NCBI GenBank assembly: GCA_023460575.1
Contig: JAEWPQ010000230.1
Coordinates: forward strand, 1 to 5,110
DNA: 5,110 nt
From: Bacillota bacterium
GTDB lineage: Bacteria; Bacillota; Clostridia; Lachnospirales; Lachnospiraceae
Direction: 5' to 3'
Part shown: one piece after another, positions 1 through 4,719 of the stretch
Position numbering within the stretch: position 1 is the first letter of the stretch
How the letters are laid out: every line of letters starts with the position of its first letter
The notes under the pieces: generated by a model
Seen by the model: the letters and a program-made list of their open reading frames with translations, nothing else
What the model was told of the DNA's origin: nothing
Databases searched by the model: none
Program-made: the position numbers and the translations under genes

Positions 1-30
1 CTTCTTTTAGAAGTGTTGTACGAAATCCCT

Positions 31-54
31 ATTACCAAAAACGTTTTTGGTGAT
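31..54. promoter_or_regulatory. Palindromic operator, LacI/GalR-like
   Basis: ACCAAAAACGTTTTTGGT at 34-51 is a perfect 18-bp palindrome with a central CG. Flanking bases extend the symmetry to 31-54 with one T/G mismatch. Operators of the LacI/GalR family typically have this AAACGTTT-type core. It lies immediately downstream of the leftward promoter at 58-86, where a bound repressor would block initiation. The gene it would control begins beyond the left edge of the window. The symmetry is seen directly; assignment to a LacI-type regulator is inferred. Confidence 0.55.
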
Positions 55-57
55 TAT

Positions 58-86
58 AAAATAACACTTTATTAGATCAGTGTCAA
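58..86 (-). promoter_or_regulatory. Leftward sigma-A-type promoter for a gene outside the window
   Basis: Read on the minus strand there is a consensus TTGACA -35 (81-86), a 17-base spacer and a TATTTT -10 (58-63). A TATAAT lies slightly further downstream (53-58) but would give a 22-base spacer. The surroundings are AT-rich. Nothing encoded in the window lies downstream, so the transcript must serve a gene to the left. The palindrome at 31-54 follows directly and would overlap the start of the transcript. Confidence 0.6.
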
Positions 87-213
87 TATTTTTTATATTT
101 TTTGTGATAAGTGCTGTGTTTTTATCATTATTTTTATGCATATTATTGTAGGTATCTCTCTGAGCAGCTATTTCTTATATTTTTATAATACAGCGGAAGG
201 GCTGGAATATTGC

Positions 214-1053
214 TCAGGCTTCTTTCTTTTTGTAACGGGATATATAAAAACAGAGTACAATGAGAAAAGAAAGGGTCTGGGCAATGGTGATACGAATGGG
301 CAGAAGTTCATCCACACCAGAGGCAGTCACCACGTGCAACAGATTAACCGTGGTATTATTCACAAAGTGAGCCGCCATTCCCGCCCACAGGGCTCCAGTC
401 AGCCTGCAAAGCATGCAGAACTGAATGCCCAGCAATGTACTGGTGACCACCAGTACCAGGCCGGCCATGAATGCGCCACCCATGGACTGGCTGCCGTCTA
501 TTGCATTTCTCACAGGCTGCATAATATGCCAGATTCCAAAGAGAACGGATGAGAGTATGCAGGCGGCTGGAAAAGAATGTCTTTCCTCTGACAGCCGGAT
601 AAACAATCCACGGAAAACTCCTTCTTCCATGATCACATTGATTATGTTTCCTGCTACGCAGATAAGCAGGAACAGGAGGCCATGCTCCATACTCCTGTTG
701 CCTGTTATGGAATAGCTGGATACGTAAAGCTTCAGTACCGGGGAATTACCTGATGCCCACTGCATGAGTATTTCTCCCCCGTAGCCTGCTGCAAAAACAA
801 CGATACCCAGTAACGCCCCCAATAAAATACCACGGAACACTTTTTGAGAGGAAAAACCGATTTCCGTCCATGAATACCGGAAAAATGACGCACCAGCTGC
901 GAGCAAAAAAATACCGGCCAATTTATGTATAAATGCTTCCCCGATTATGGACTGGTCGGTACGTAACAGAAAGTATTCCATGGCCCGGAATGCAAAACAA
1001 AGGACATAAAACATAAAAATGAATGGGATTGGGTTTCGCTTGAAAAAAAGCAT
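214..1053 (-). CDS. CPBP family intramembrane glutamic protease (CAAX protease-like, Abi)
   Basis: This 279-residue polytopic membrane protein has the three conserved motifs of the CPBP family (Rce1/CAAX prenyl protease type, PF02517): EExxxR as EEGVFR (E143, E144, R148), FxxxH as FGIWH (F172, H176), and a third motif with H229 and N232/N233 in AAHFVNN. Hydrophobic segments surround these motifs, at about 9-30, 43-58, 74-92, 126-141, 163-178, 192-215 and 255-272, followed by a basic KKK tail. The ATG at 1051-1053 is preceded by GAGAGGTG at good spacing, so the start is secure. Bacterial members cleave or process peptides within the membrane; known roles include bacteriocin self-immunity and protein maturation, but the substrate here cannot be read from sequence. 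No convincing promoter was found upstream. The gene may be host-encoded or prophage cargo, since it follows the lysis genes in the same direction. Confidence 0.88.
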   Translation of the reverse strand: MLFFKRNPIPFIFMFYVLCFAFRAMEYFLLRTDQSIIGEAFIHKLAGIFLLAAGASFFRYSWTEIGFSSQKVFRGILLGALLGIVVFAAGYGGEILMQWASGNSPVLKLYVSSYSITGNRSMEHGLLFLLICVAGNIINVIMEEGVFRGLFIRLSEERHSFPAACILSSVLFGIWHIMQPVRNAIDGSQSMGGAFMAGLVLVVTSTLLGIQFCMLCRLTGALWAGMAAHFVNNTTVNLLHVVTASGVDELLPIRITIAQTLSFLIVLCFYISRYKKKEA

Positions 1054-1222
1054 AATAACACCTCTCTTCTATTATTTTAAAATACAAAATACTTCTCTTA
1101 TGCTGTTTCATCAGACTATCCTTGACAAAAGAACCAGGGAAAACACGACTTTGATTCATATAAATTATTTTAGCATGGCGTATGGAGAATTTCCAGTATT
1201 TTTATTGGTTTACACAATAATA

Positions 1223-1259
1223 GGCGGGGCCGGATTTTACCGGACTCCCGCCATTTTTT
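1223..1259 (+). terminator. GC-rich intrinsic terminator, possibly bidirectional
   Basis: GGCGGG (1223-1228) pairs with CCCGCC (1247-1252). An inner CCGG/CCGG stem (1230-1233 with 1240-1243) closes an ATTTTA loop, with a small asymmetric internal loop between the two stems. A run of six T follows on the plus strand (1254-1259) and reaches the endolysin stop codon. On the minus strand the stem is followed only by TATTATTGT. It therefore looks strongest for plus-strand transcripts, but it sits exactly where the endolysin transcript should end. Confidence 0.6.
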
Positions 1260-2089
1260 CATATCACGCGGAGAGCACTTTTTTCATCTGCAGCCAGACA
1301 AATTTTTCCGTCCAGCATGCTTCCGTCTTCTGTGGCCCGGTATAGTTCTTCTTTCCAGATAACCCACTGGTTTTTCGCCATAGCACCGTTGGAATTTAAA
1401 TAGTACCACTTACCGTCTGATCCAGTCTTCCACGTATCCTTTGCCATATATCCTGCACCATCGAACCAATACCAGTTTTCTCCATCCCTGTACCAATTGT
1501 TTTTCACATACTCACCAGTATCTCCCAGGTAAAATCTCCATCCGCCGTCCTCTTCTATCCAGCCGGATTTATTCTTGTGTATTTCTGTTAATGCTGATTT
1601 AAAATCATTCCAGGTATGCTGGGTGTGGTTGTAAACGTAAGGATTTGGGCAGATTTTGCCCGTTACGTCATAGTGGCGTATTACATGATCTTCTGGTACA
1701 TGGTATTGCTTCCTCAGTTCTTTTGTCAGCTGAACAGCAGCTTTTACTGTTGCATCTTCAAAATACCAGTCTCTGCTTGTCTCTGACTGACTTCCTTTGT
1801 TCCTGACACAAAGCTCGATTCCCAGGCTGTTACTGTTTCGGCATTCTGGATGAATATATGTCTTTGCTCCGCAATGCCATGCAATATCCTTGTCCTCGAC
1901 GGACTGCCATATCTCTCCGCTGAAGCCAACAAAATAATGAGCACTGGCTCCAATGTATTGGGAGGCGTAATATTTACAGTTAGCTTCGGCACCTCCTAAA
2001 GCTCCTACATAGTGGATTACAATATATTTTATACGGCCTATCTGGCCATTGCTATAATTATATGGTGTTAATAGTTTTTGAACTTCCAT
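1259..2089 (-). CDS. Phage-type endolysin: N-acetylmuramoyl-L-alanine amidase with wall-binding repeats
   Basis: This 276-residue enzyme should cut the amide bond between N-acetylmuramic acid and L-alanine in peptidoglycan. Residues about 18-165 form an amidase_2 domain (PF01510, T7 lysozyme type). The zinc ligands are H26 (IVIHYVG), H139 (IRHYD) and C147 (KICPNP). Catalytic-type Y52 (AHYFV) and K145 match T7 lysozyme Y46 and K128; the H-K-C spacing of 6 and 2 is identical to T7. After a short linker, residues about 176-258 carry four aromatic repeats of the CW_binding/choline-binding type (GWIEEDGGWRFY, WYRDGENWYWFD, WKTGSDGKWYYLNSNGAMA, WVIWKEELYRATEDGSM). There is no signal peptide, so export would depend on a holin. 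The ATG at 2087-2089 was chosen because the domain begins there, a GGGAAGGG site precedes it and the upstream ORF ends one base before it. An ATG at 2137 in the same frame lies inside that ORF. All key residues are present and the gene appears intact. Confidence 0.92.
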   Translation of the reverse strand: MEVQKLLTPYNYSNGQIGRIKYIVIHYVGALGGAEANCKYYASQYIGASAHYFVGFSGEIWQSVEDKDIAWHCGAKTYIHPECRNSNSLGIELCVRNKGSQSETSRDWYFEDATVKAAVQLTKELRKQYHVPEDHVIRHYDVTGKICPNPYVYNHTQHTWNDFKSALTEIHKNKSGWIEEDGGWRFYLGDTGEYVKNNWYRDGENWYWFDGAGYMAKDTWKTGSDGKWYYLNSNGAMAKNQWVIWKEELYRATEDGSMLDGKICLAADEKSALRVI

Positions 2090-2090
2090 A

Positions 2091-2246
2091 TTAAATCCCT
2101 TCCCTCTCATCCGCAAAGCCCATCTCATCAGCATCAAACGATTCCCGGTACCGTTCGATTTCCGTGTAATCAGAATTTTTCAGATTTTCCTGTATTCCCA
2201 ACAGTTCCATGTTTGACATATGTTTTGTAGCTATACTTTTAACCAT
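2091..2246 (-). CDS. Small acidic hypothetical protein (51 aa) between holin and endolysin
   Basis: An ATG at 2244-2246, four bases after the holin stop and preceded by a weak AAGG site, opens a 51-residue ORF. It ends in TAA one base before the endolysin ATG (TAATATG), an arrangement typical of translational coupling. The protein is hydrophilic and acidic, especially toward the C-terminus (NSDYTEIERYRESFDADEMGF), with no membrane segment, no cysteines and no recognised motif. It could be a genuine small lysis-module protein, or the 3' end of a larger gene fused here by deletion: the holin just upstream has lost its C-terminal part, so a junction may lie close by. I do not recognise a family. 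Confidence 0.5.
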   Translation of the reverse strand: MVKSIATKHMSNMELLGIQENLKNSDYTEIERYRESFDADEMGFADEREGI

Positions 2247-2250
2247 AAAG

Positions 2251-2511
2251 TTACCTTGTCCTTTTTATTATTATCATATGACAGAAATGGCCCACATGTA
2301 CCCAGACTGGGACAGGTCTTTTATTGTTATTGTGATGGCTAGCCAATGCCAGGCCTGAAAGAAAATCAATAGCCATGAAAAGGACAAGAATGGCGATTCC
2401 TGTATCCCAGCCACCAAATAGTGATGCAATAAAACTGCCCACAACTCCCCATATTGTACATAATTTACTTTTTATTTCTGCATTCTCACGCTTTCTTCCG
2501 TTTTGATCCAT
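2251..2511 (-). CDS. Phage holin family protein, C-terminally truncated
   Basis: The first ~58 residues closely resemble the toxin-secretion/phage-lysis holins of clostridial prophages (PF05105, phage_holin_4 type): a short charged start, then KLCTIWGVVGSFIASLFGGW (first membrane segment, about 17-33) and TGIAILVLFMAIDFLSGLALA (second, about 37-57). Family members usually reach roughly 130-150 residues and contain a further membrane segment. Here the protein leaves the family pattern after LALAS, continues as an unrelated HHNNNKRPVPVW tail and stops at 86 residues. Neither alternative frame restores holin-like sequence, so the 3' part seems deleted rather than frameshifted. The ATG lacks a clear ribosome binding site. 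Upstream short ORFs overlap or end next to it, so translation may be coupled. A holin opens the membrane so that the endolysin can reach the wall; whether this short form works is unknown. Confidence 0.7.
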   Translation of the reverse strand: MDQNGRKRENAEIKSKLCTIWGVVGSFIASLFGGWDTGIAILVLFMAIDFLSGLALASHHNNNKRPVPVWVHVGHFCHMIIIKRTR

Positions 2512-2612
2512 TGGTCAACAAGATGATGTGCTATTTTCCCGGTCCATAAGCCCGCATAAAAAGTTCCCTTTAATTTTGCATATGGTCTGCTCGTGTATTG
2601 CCTCCGTTTCAT
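2472..2612 (-). CDS. XkdX-like small phage protein (46 aa), probable remnant
   Basis: An ATG at 2610-2612 opens a 46-residue ORF. Its centre (YAKLKGTFYAGLWTGKIAHH, then LVDQWIKTEES) follows the pattern of XkdX-type proteins, short phage proteins with a K-x-YY-x-x-GLW-x-x-x-x-V core and a C-terminal W-I-T-E-E motif. XkdX-type genes usually sit between the tail genes and the holin, which is the position here. It overlaps the holin start by 40 bases in another frame, and its C-terminus (SVRMQK) does not continue into the usual EITG-like ending, so it may be damaged. The ribosome binding site is weak. A competing 34-codon ORF at 2515-2619 in a second frame ends three bases before the holin ATG. 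The family assignment rests on motif memory without a database search. Confidence 0.42.
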   Translation of the reverse strand: MKRRQYTSRPYAKLKGTFYAGLWTGKIAHHLVDQWIKTEESVRMQK

Positions 2613-2639
2613 TGATCATTTCTTTCTCTGTGCTATAAT
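2611..2639 (+). promoter_or_regulatory. Promoter of the XRE repressor remnant
   Basis: A perfect TATAAT -10 (2634-2639) lies 16 bases after TTGATC (2612-2617), or 17 bases after ATTGAT (2611-2616). The transcript would start near 2646, about 14 bases before the repressor ATG. The ribosome binding site would be GGACGTGAT (2648-2656), one mismatch from the ideal GGAGGTGAT. The promoter overlaps the start of the oppositely oriented XkdX-like ORF. Confidence 0.65.
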
Positions 2640-2663
2640 GTCCTTATGGACGTGATCTTATGG
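2640..2663. promoter_or_regulatory. Candidate operator at the repressor start site
   Basis: GTCC TTAT GGAC (2640-2651) is an inverted repeat directly abutting the -10 box. In addition CTTATGG occurs twice, at 2643-2649 and 2657-2663, fourteen bases apart. Autoregulated phage repressors commonly bind such sites over their own start of transcription. The repeats are short, so the assignment is tentative. Confidence 0.35.
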
Positions 2664-3132
2664 AAATAGGACAGATCATTAAAAAGAGACGGGAAGAGCT
2701 TGGCCTTTCCCAGGAAGAACTGGCAATAAAGCTGGCTACAAATCCCGTTCTTTCATCAACAAGATCGAAGTAGACGGAAGAGGGCTTCCTCAGTCAAAGG
2801 TTATCGCCATTGCCAATGCCTTAAAGACAACACCAGCCTGTCTTATGGGCTGGGAAAGTGATACTGCATCTGCCTTTCATTACGTAAGCGGCTGTTTCGG
2901 GAAATATGCAGGAGATATGCTTGAAAATTTTTACTATTTAAATGAAAAGGGACAGAAGGAAGCCTTAAAACGCGTCCGGGAAATGGTTCATATCCCGGAA
3001 TATAGCAAGGAACATAAGATTTCAGATGTAAATAACAGGGCTTATTTAGAGCCGGTAGCAGCTCATGAAAGAACTGACATTAATGTGACCGAAGAAATGA
3101 AGCAGCATGATGATGCCTTTTTTGACGAATAA
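2660..3132 (+). pseudogene. XRE-family phage repressor, frameshifted
   Basis: The ATG at 2660 begins a helix-turn-helix protein (MEIGQIIKKRREELGLSQEE) that reads through position 2734 and then stops early at 2771-2773 after 37 codons. Moving to the next frame from about 2735 restores the expected continuation: LGYKSRSFINKIEVDGRGLP, then the typical IANALKTTPACLMGWE end of the HTH domain. One G appears to be missing from CTGGGCTAC (now CTGGCTAC, about 2732-2739). The restored protein would be 157 residues: HTH at about 5-68, a middle linker region, and the C-terminal AAHERTDINVTEEMKQHDD segment common in clostridial prophage repressors whose next gene is an ImmA/IrrE peptidase. As written, the product lacks the recognition helix and cannot bind DNA normally. 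A real mutation and a one-base sequencing error cannot be distinguished from this sequence alone. Confidence 0.85.
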
Positions 3133-3157
3133 GAAATAACTCATTGAGGTGATTTAT

Positions 3158-3301
3158 TTGAACTATGAAACGTTATTAGATGAAGCAAAAGCGTTTTTGC
3201 AGGAAGCCCTGCAATGCTATGAAGCCAAATACGGAAAAGGGTTACAAAAAGACAATTACCTGATTCTTTTTGACCCTTTCAATATATACAAGTTAGTGTA
3301 A
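3158..3301 (+). pseudogene. ImmA/IrrE metallopeptidase, internally deleted in frame
   Basis: A TTG start (3158-3160) preceded by GAGGTGAT opens a 47-residue ORF 25 bases after the repressor stop. Its first residues (MNYETLLDEA) look like the N-terminus of clostridial ImmA/IrrE-type (DUF955) peptidases. Everything from about residue 12 (AFLQEALQCYEAKYG, then DNYLILFDPFNIYKLV) looks like the C-terminus of the same family, in which FLxEALxxYxxKYG and DNYxIxFEPxG-like ends are common. About 100 residues in between, including the zinc-binding HExxH, are missing while the reading frame is kept. ImmA-type peptidases inactivate the neighbouring repressor upon induction; this remnant cannot do so. It may still be translated as a mini-protein. 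The family call is from recognition of the two ends and needs an alignment. Confidence 0.6.
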
Positions 3302-3357
3302 GTTTTTTCTGTCTTACCGCCTCTCTGCCACATATACTATTAAGAGGTGATTTATTT

Positions 3358-3549
3358 ATGCAGTCCTGTGAACTTGTAATGCTTGTATCGTCCCTGGCTT
3401 GCTGCATCGCAGAAGGCCGCTCTTCCGATGAAATAGCTTTAATAAGCACCATTTTCTCCCAGCTTGGTGACACGCTTGGCACCATATCTGCCCATCATGA
3501 TCTCTGCTGTGCTTGTGATGATGATAAAGATACCAGCGAATGTAAATGA
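3358..3549 (+). CDS. DUF6774-like small cysteine-rich protein (63 aa)
   Basis: A clear ATG with GAGGTGAT six bases upstream opens a 63-residue protein. MQSCELVMLVSSLACCIAEG is followed by SSDEIALISTIFSQLGDTLG and a Cys/Asp-rich tail (LCCACDDDKD). The CELV start, the DELALL-like stretch and the F-x-QLGDTL motif match the short DUF6774 proteins that I recall from many Clostridia; their function is unknown. There are seven cysteines (4, 15, 16, 50, 51, 53, 62), which could bind metal or form disulfides. The N-terminal half is moderately hydrophobic but is more likely a helical core than a membrane anchor. It is the last gene of the plus-strand cluster, is closed by a strong terminator and shows no sign of decay, unlike the two genes before it. 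Confidence 0.7.
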   Translation: MQSCELVMLVSSLACCIAEGRSSDEIALISTIFSQLGDTLGTISAHHDLCCACDDDKDTSECK

Positions 3550-3555
3550 TTAATC

Positions 3556-3587
3556 AGAAAAACAGATTCAAATGAATCTGCTTTTCT
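3556..3587. terminator. Bidirectional intrinsic terminator between DUF6774-like gene and holA
   Basis: CAGATTC (3563-3569), loop AAAT, GAATCTG (3574-3580). The stem is flanked by AGAAAA and TTTTCT (3556-3561 and 3582-3587), which can extend it past an A/C mismatch. T-rich runs follow on both strands, so it can end the DUF6774-like transcript from the left and the holA transcript from the right. Confidence 0.85.
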
Positions 3588-3662
3588 AGTTGGTTCATGA
3601 CGATAAACCGGCCTCCTTTTAACATAAACGAACCAGTTTTTACCTGCGTGAATCCATAAAGA

Positions 3663-4634
3663 CTAATATTGCTGAGTCAGCAGCAGTTCCACTGCCATCC
3701 TGTCATTAAGCCTCCCTGTCTTTACGGCTTCTTCCGCTTCCACGCACAAGTTTACATAAGACAAGATCTGTTCCCTGGAAAAGGTCCTTGCCTGAGGCAT
3801 GACCTTTCCTGCCGCAAAAGGAGGGATTTTGAGCTTTGAAGCAATACTGCCCTTATCAAACCCCTTTCCCATCAACTCCTTCACCTGTAAAACCTGGTTA
3901 AACTGTCTGGCAATTAGAAACAGAATCCTCATGGGGGGCTCTTTTAAGGTCAGAAGATCTTCATAAAGATCCATGGCCTTTTGGGTCTGCCGGTTCACAA
4001 TCGCCGCCACCATGTCAAAAATCTTATTGGTTGTCCGAACCGTACAGATGGTTTCCACATCTTCATCAGTAATGATCTCTCTCCCCAAAGTATAACTTAC
4101 AAGCTTTTCCAGTTCCATGCGGATGTTTTCCATATCATCTCCTGCCATGTGAAGAAGCAGCTCCATCGTATGTCCTGTGATCTTTTTTCCCTCCCTGGAA
4201 AGCAGGGTTCCCGCCCATCTGGCAAGCTGAGCCATATCCTGGCGTTCCATTTCTGCCGCATACCCCAGCTCCTTTACTTTTTTAAACAGTTTGTTCCGCT
4301 TATCCACCTCTGATTCCACAAAAAGCAGGCAAGTGGTATCCGGTAACTGGGCCAGGTAAGATACCATTTCCTCAGAGGCTGATTTGAAAAAGCCACTGTT
4401 TTCCACCAGAATCAGGCGTTTTTCTGCAAAAAAGGGCATAGTATCCCCAAGGCTGATGACTTCCCGCACATCAATCCCCTTTCCTTCAAACTGATTGAAG
4501 TTCATGGTATCACCTGCCGTAATGGCTGCTTTCATTTGATTTTTGTAGCTGTTTTTTAAAAACGTTTCCTCTCCGTATAGAAGATAGACCGGCTTGAAGC
4601 TGTGATTTTTTATATCCTGTGTCAGGGTCTGCAT
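3663..4634 (-). CDS. holA: DNA polymerase III subunit delta
   Basis: The delta subunit of the clamp loader opens the beta sliding clamp so that it can be placed on DNA during replication. The 323-residue protein has the family layout: the N-terminal FKPVYLLYGEETFL (13-26) in the position of the degenerate nucleotide-binding fold, RLILVENSGFF (73-83), LLFVESEVDKRNKLFKKV (103-120), the domain II region GDDMENIRMELEKL (165-178), then KIFDMVAAI (204-212) and the C-terminal collar domain with PPMRILFLIARQFNQVLQVK (233-252) and GRLNDRMAVELLL (308-320). Length is normal. I chose the ATG at 4632-4634, with GAGAGG upstream, because family members begin just before QDIKNH. A TTG at 4676 in the same frame would leave a leader of only about 8 bases from the predicted promoter. 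The position after comEC is common in Clostridia. The gene is intact. Confidence 0.93.
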   Translation of the reverse strand: MQTLTQDIKNHSFKPVYLLYGEETFLKNSYKNQMKAAITAGDTMNFNQFEGKGIDVREVISLGDTMPFFAEKRLILVENSGFFKSASEEMVSYLAQLPDTTCLLFVESEVDKRNKLFKKVKELGYAAEMERQDMAQLARWAGTLLSREGKKITGHTMELLLHMAGDDMENIRMELEKLVSYTLGREIITDEDVETICTVRTTNKIFDMVAAIVNRQTQKAMDLYEDLLTLKEPPMRILFLIARQFNQVLQVKELMGKGFDKGSIASKLKIPPFAAGKVMPQARTFSREQILSYVNLCVEAEEAVKTGRLNDRMAVELLLTQQY

Positions 4635-4690
4635 GATGTCATTCCTCTCATTTTTGCATACCGATGCGTTGTCCAATCTTATTTTCCCTT

Positions 4691-4719
4691 ATTATACCGT
4701 GAGAATCCAGCCTAGTCAA
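4691..4719 (-). promoter_or_regulatory. Promoter of holA
   Basis: On the minus strand TTGACT (4714-4719) and TATAAT (4691-4696) are separated by exactly 17 bases, and the -10 is preceded by CGG. The -35 box overlaps the last codons and TAG stop of comEC (ATTGACTAG). Transcription would start near 4684, giving a leader of about 50 bases before the holA ATG. holA can thus be expressed independently of the competence gene. Confidence 0.7.

Noticed and set aside
160..217. CTGAGCA/TGCTCAG inverted repeat (160-166 and 211-217) as the CPBP terminator
   Set aside because: The loop is over 40 bases, one arm includes the stop codon, and no T-run follows on the minus strand.
136..715. Plus-strand open frames at 136-552 and 425-715
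   Set aside because: They lie mostly antisense to the CPBP protease gene, lack ribosome binding sites and have no recognisable protein pattern.
2090..2137. Earlier endolysin start at 2137 adding 16 residues
   Set aside because: The extension lies inside the 51-codon ORF in another frame and is not part of the amidase domain. The ATG at 2089 has a better site and position.
2515..2619. 34-codon ORF upstream of the holin in a third frame
   Set aside because: It overlaps the XkdX-like ORF, which has the more phage-like sequence, and its own translation is not recognisable. Its stop three bases before the holin ATG keeps it as an alternative.
3279..3485. Minus-strand open frame over the DUF6774-like gene
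   Set aside because: It is antisense to a gene with a strong ribosome binding site and a family-like sequence, and has no features of its own.
1054..3662. Attachment-site direct repeats flanking the element
   Set aside because: Comparing the flanks by eye gave only chance-level matches of about 7 bases, such as GAACCAG at 1131-1137 and 3630-3636, and there is no integrase or tRNA gene end in the window.
3981..4313. Plus-strand open frame within holA
   Set aside because: It is a shadow of the holA reading frame, with no ribosome binding site and no recognisable protein pattern.
4635..4676. Upstream TTG start for holA
   Set aside because: It would sit about 8 bases from the predicted transcript start, has no good ribosome binding site and adds 14 residues not typical of the family.
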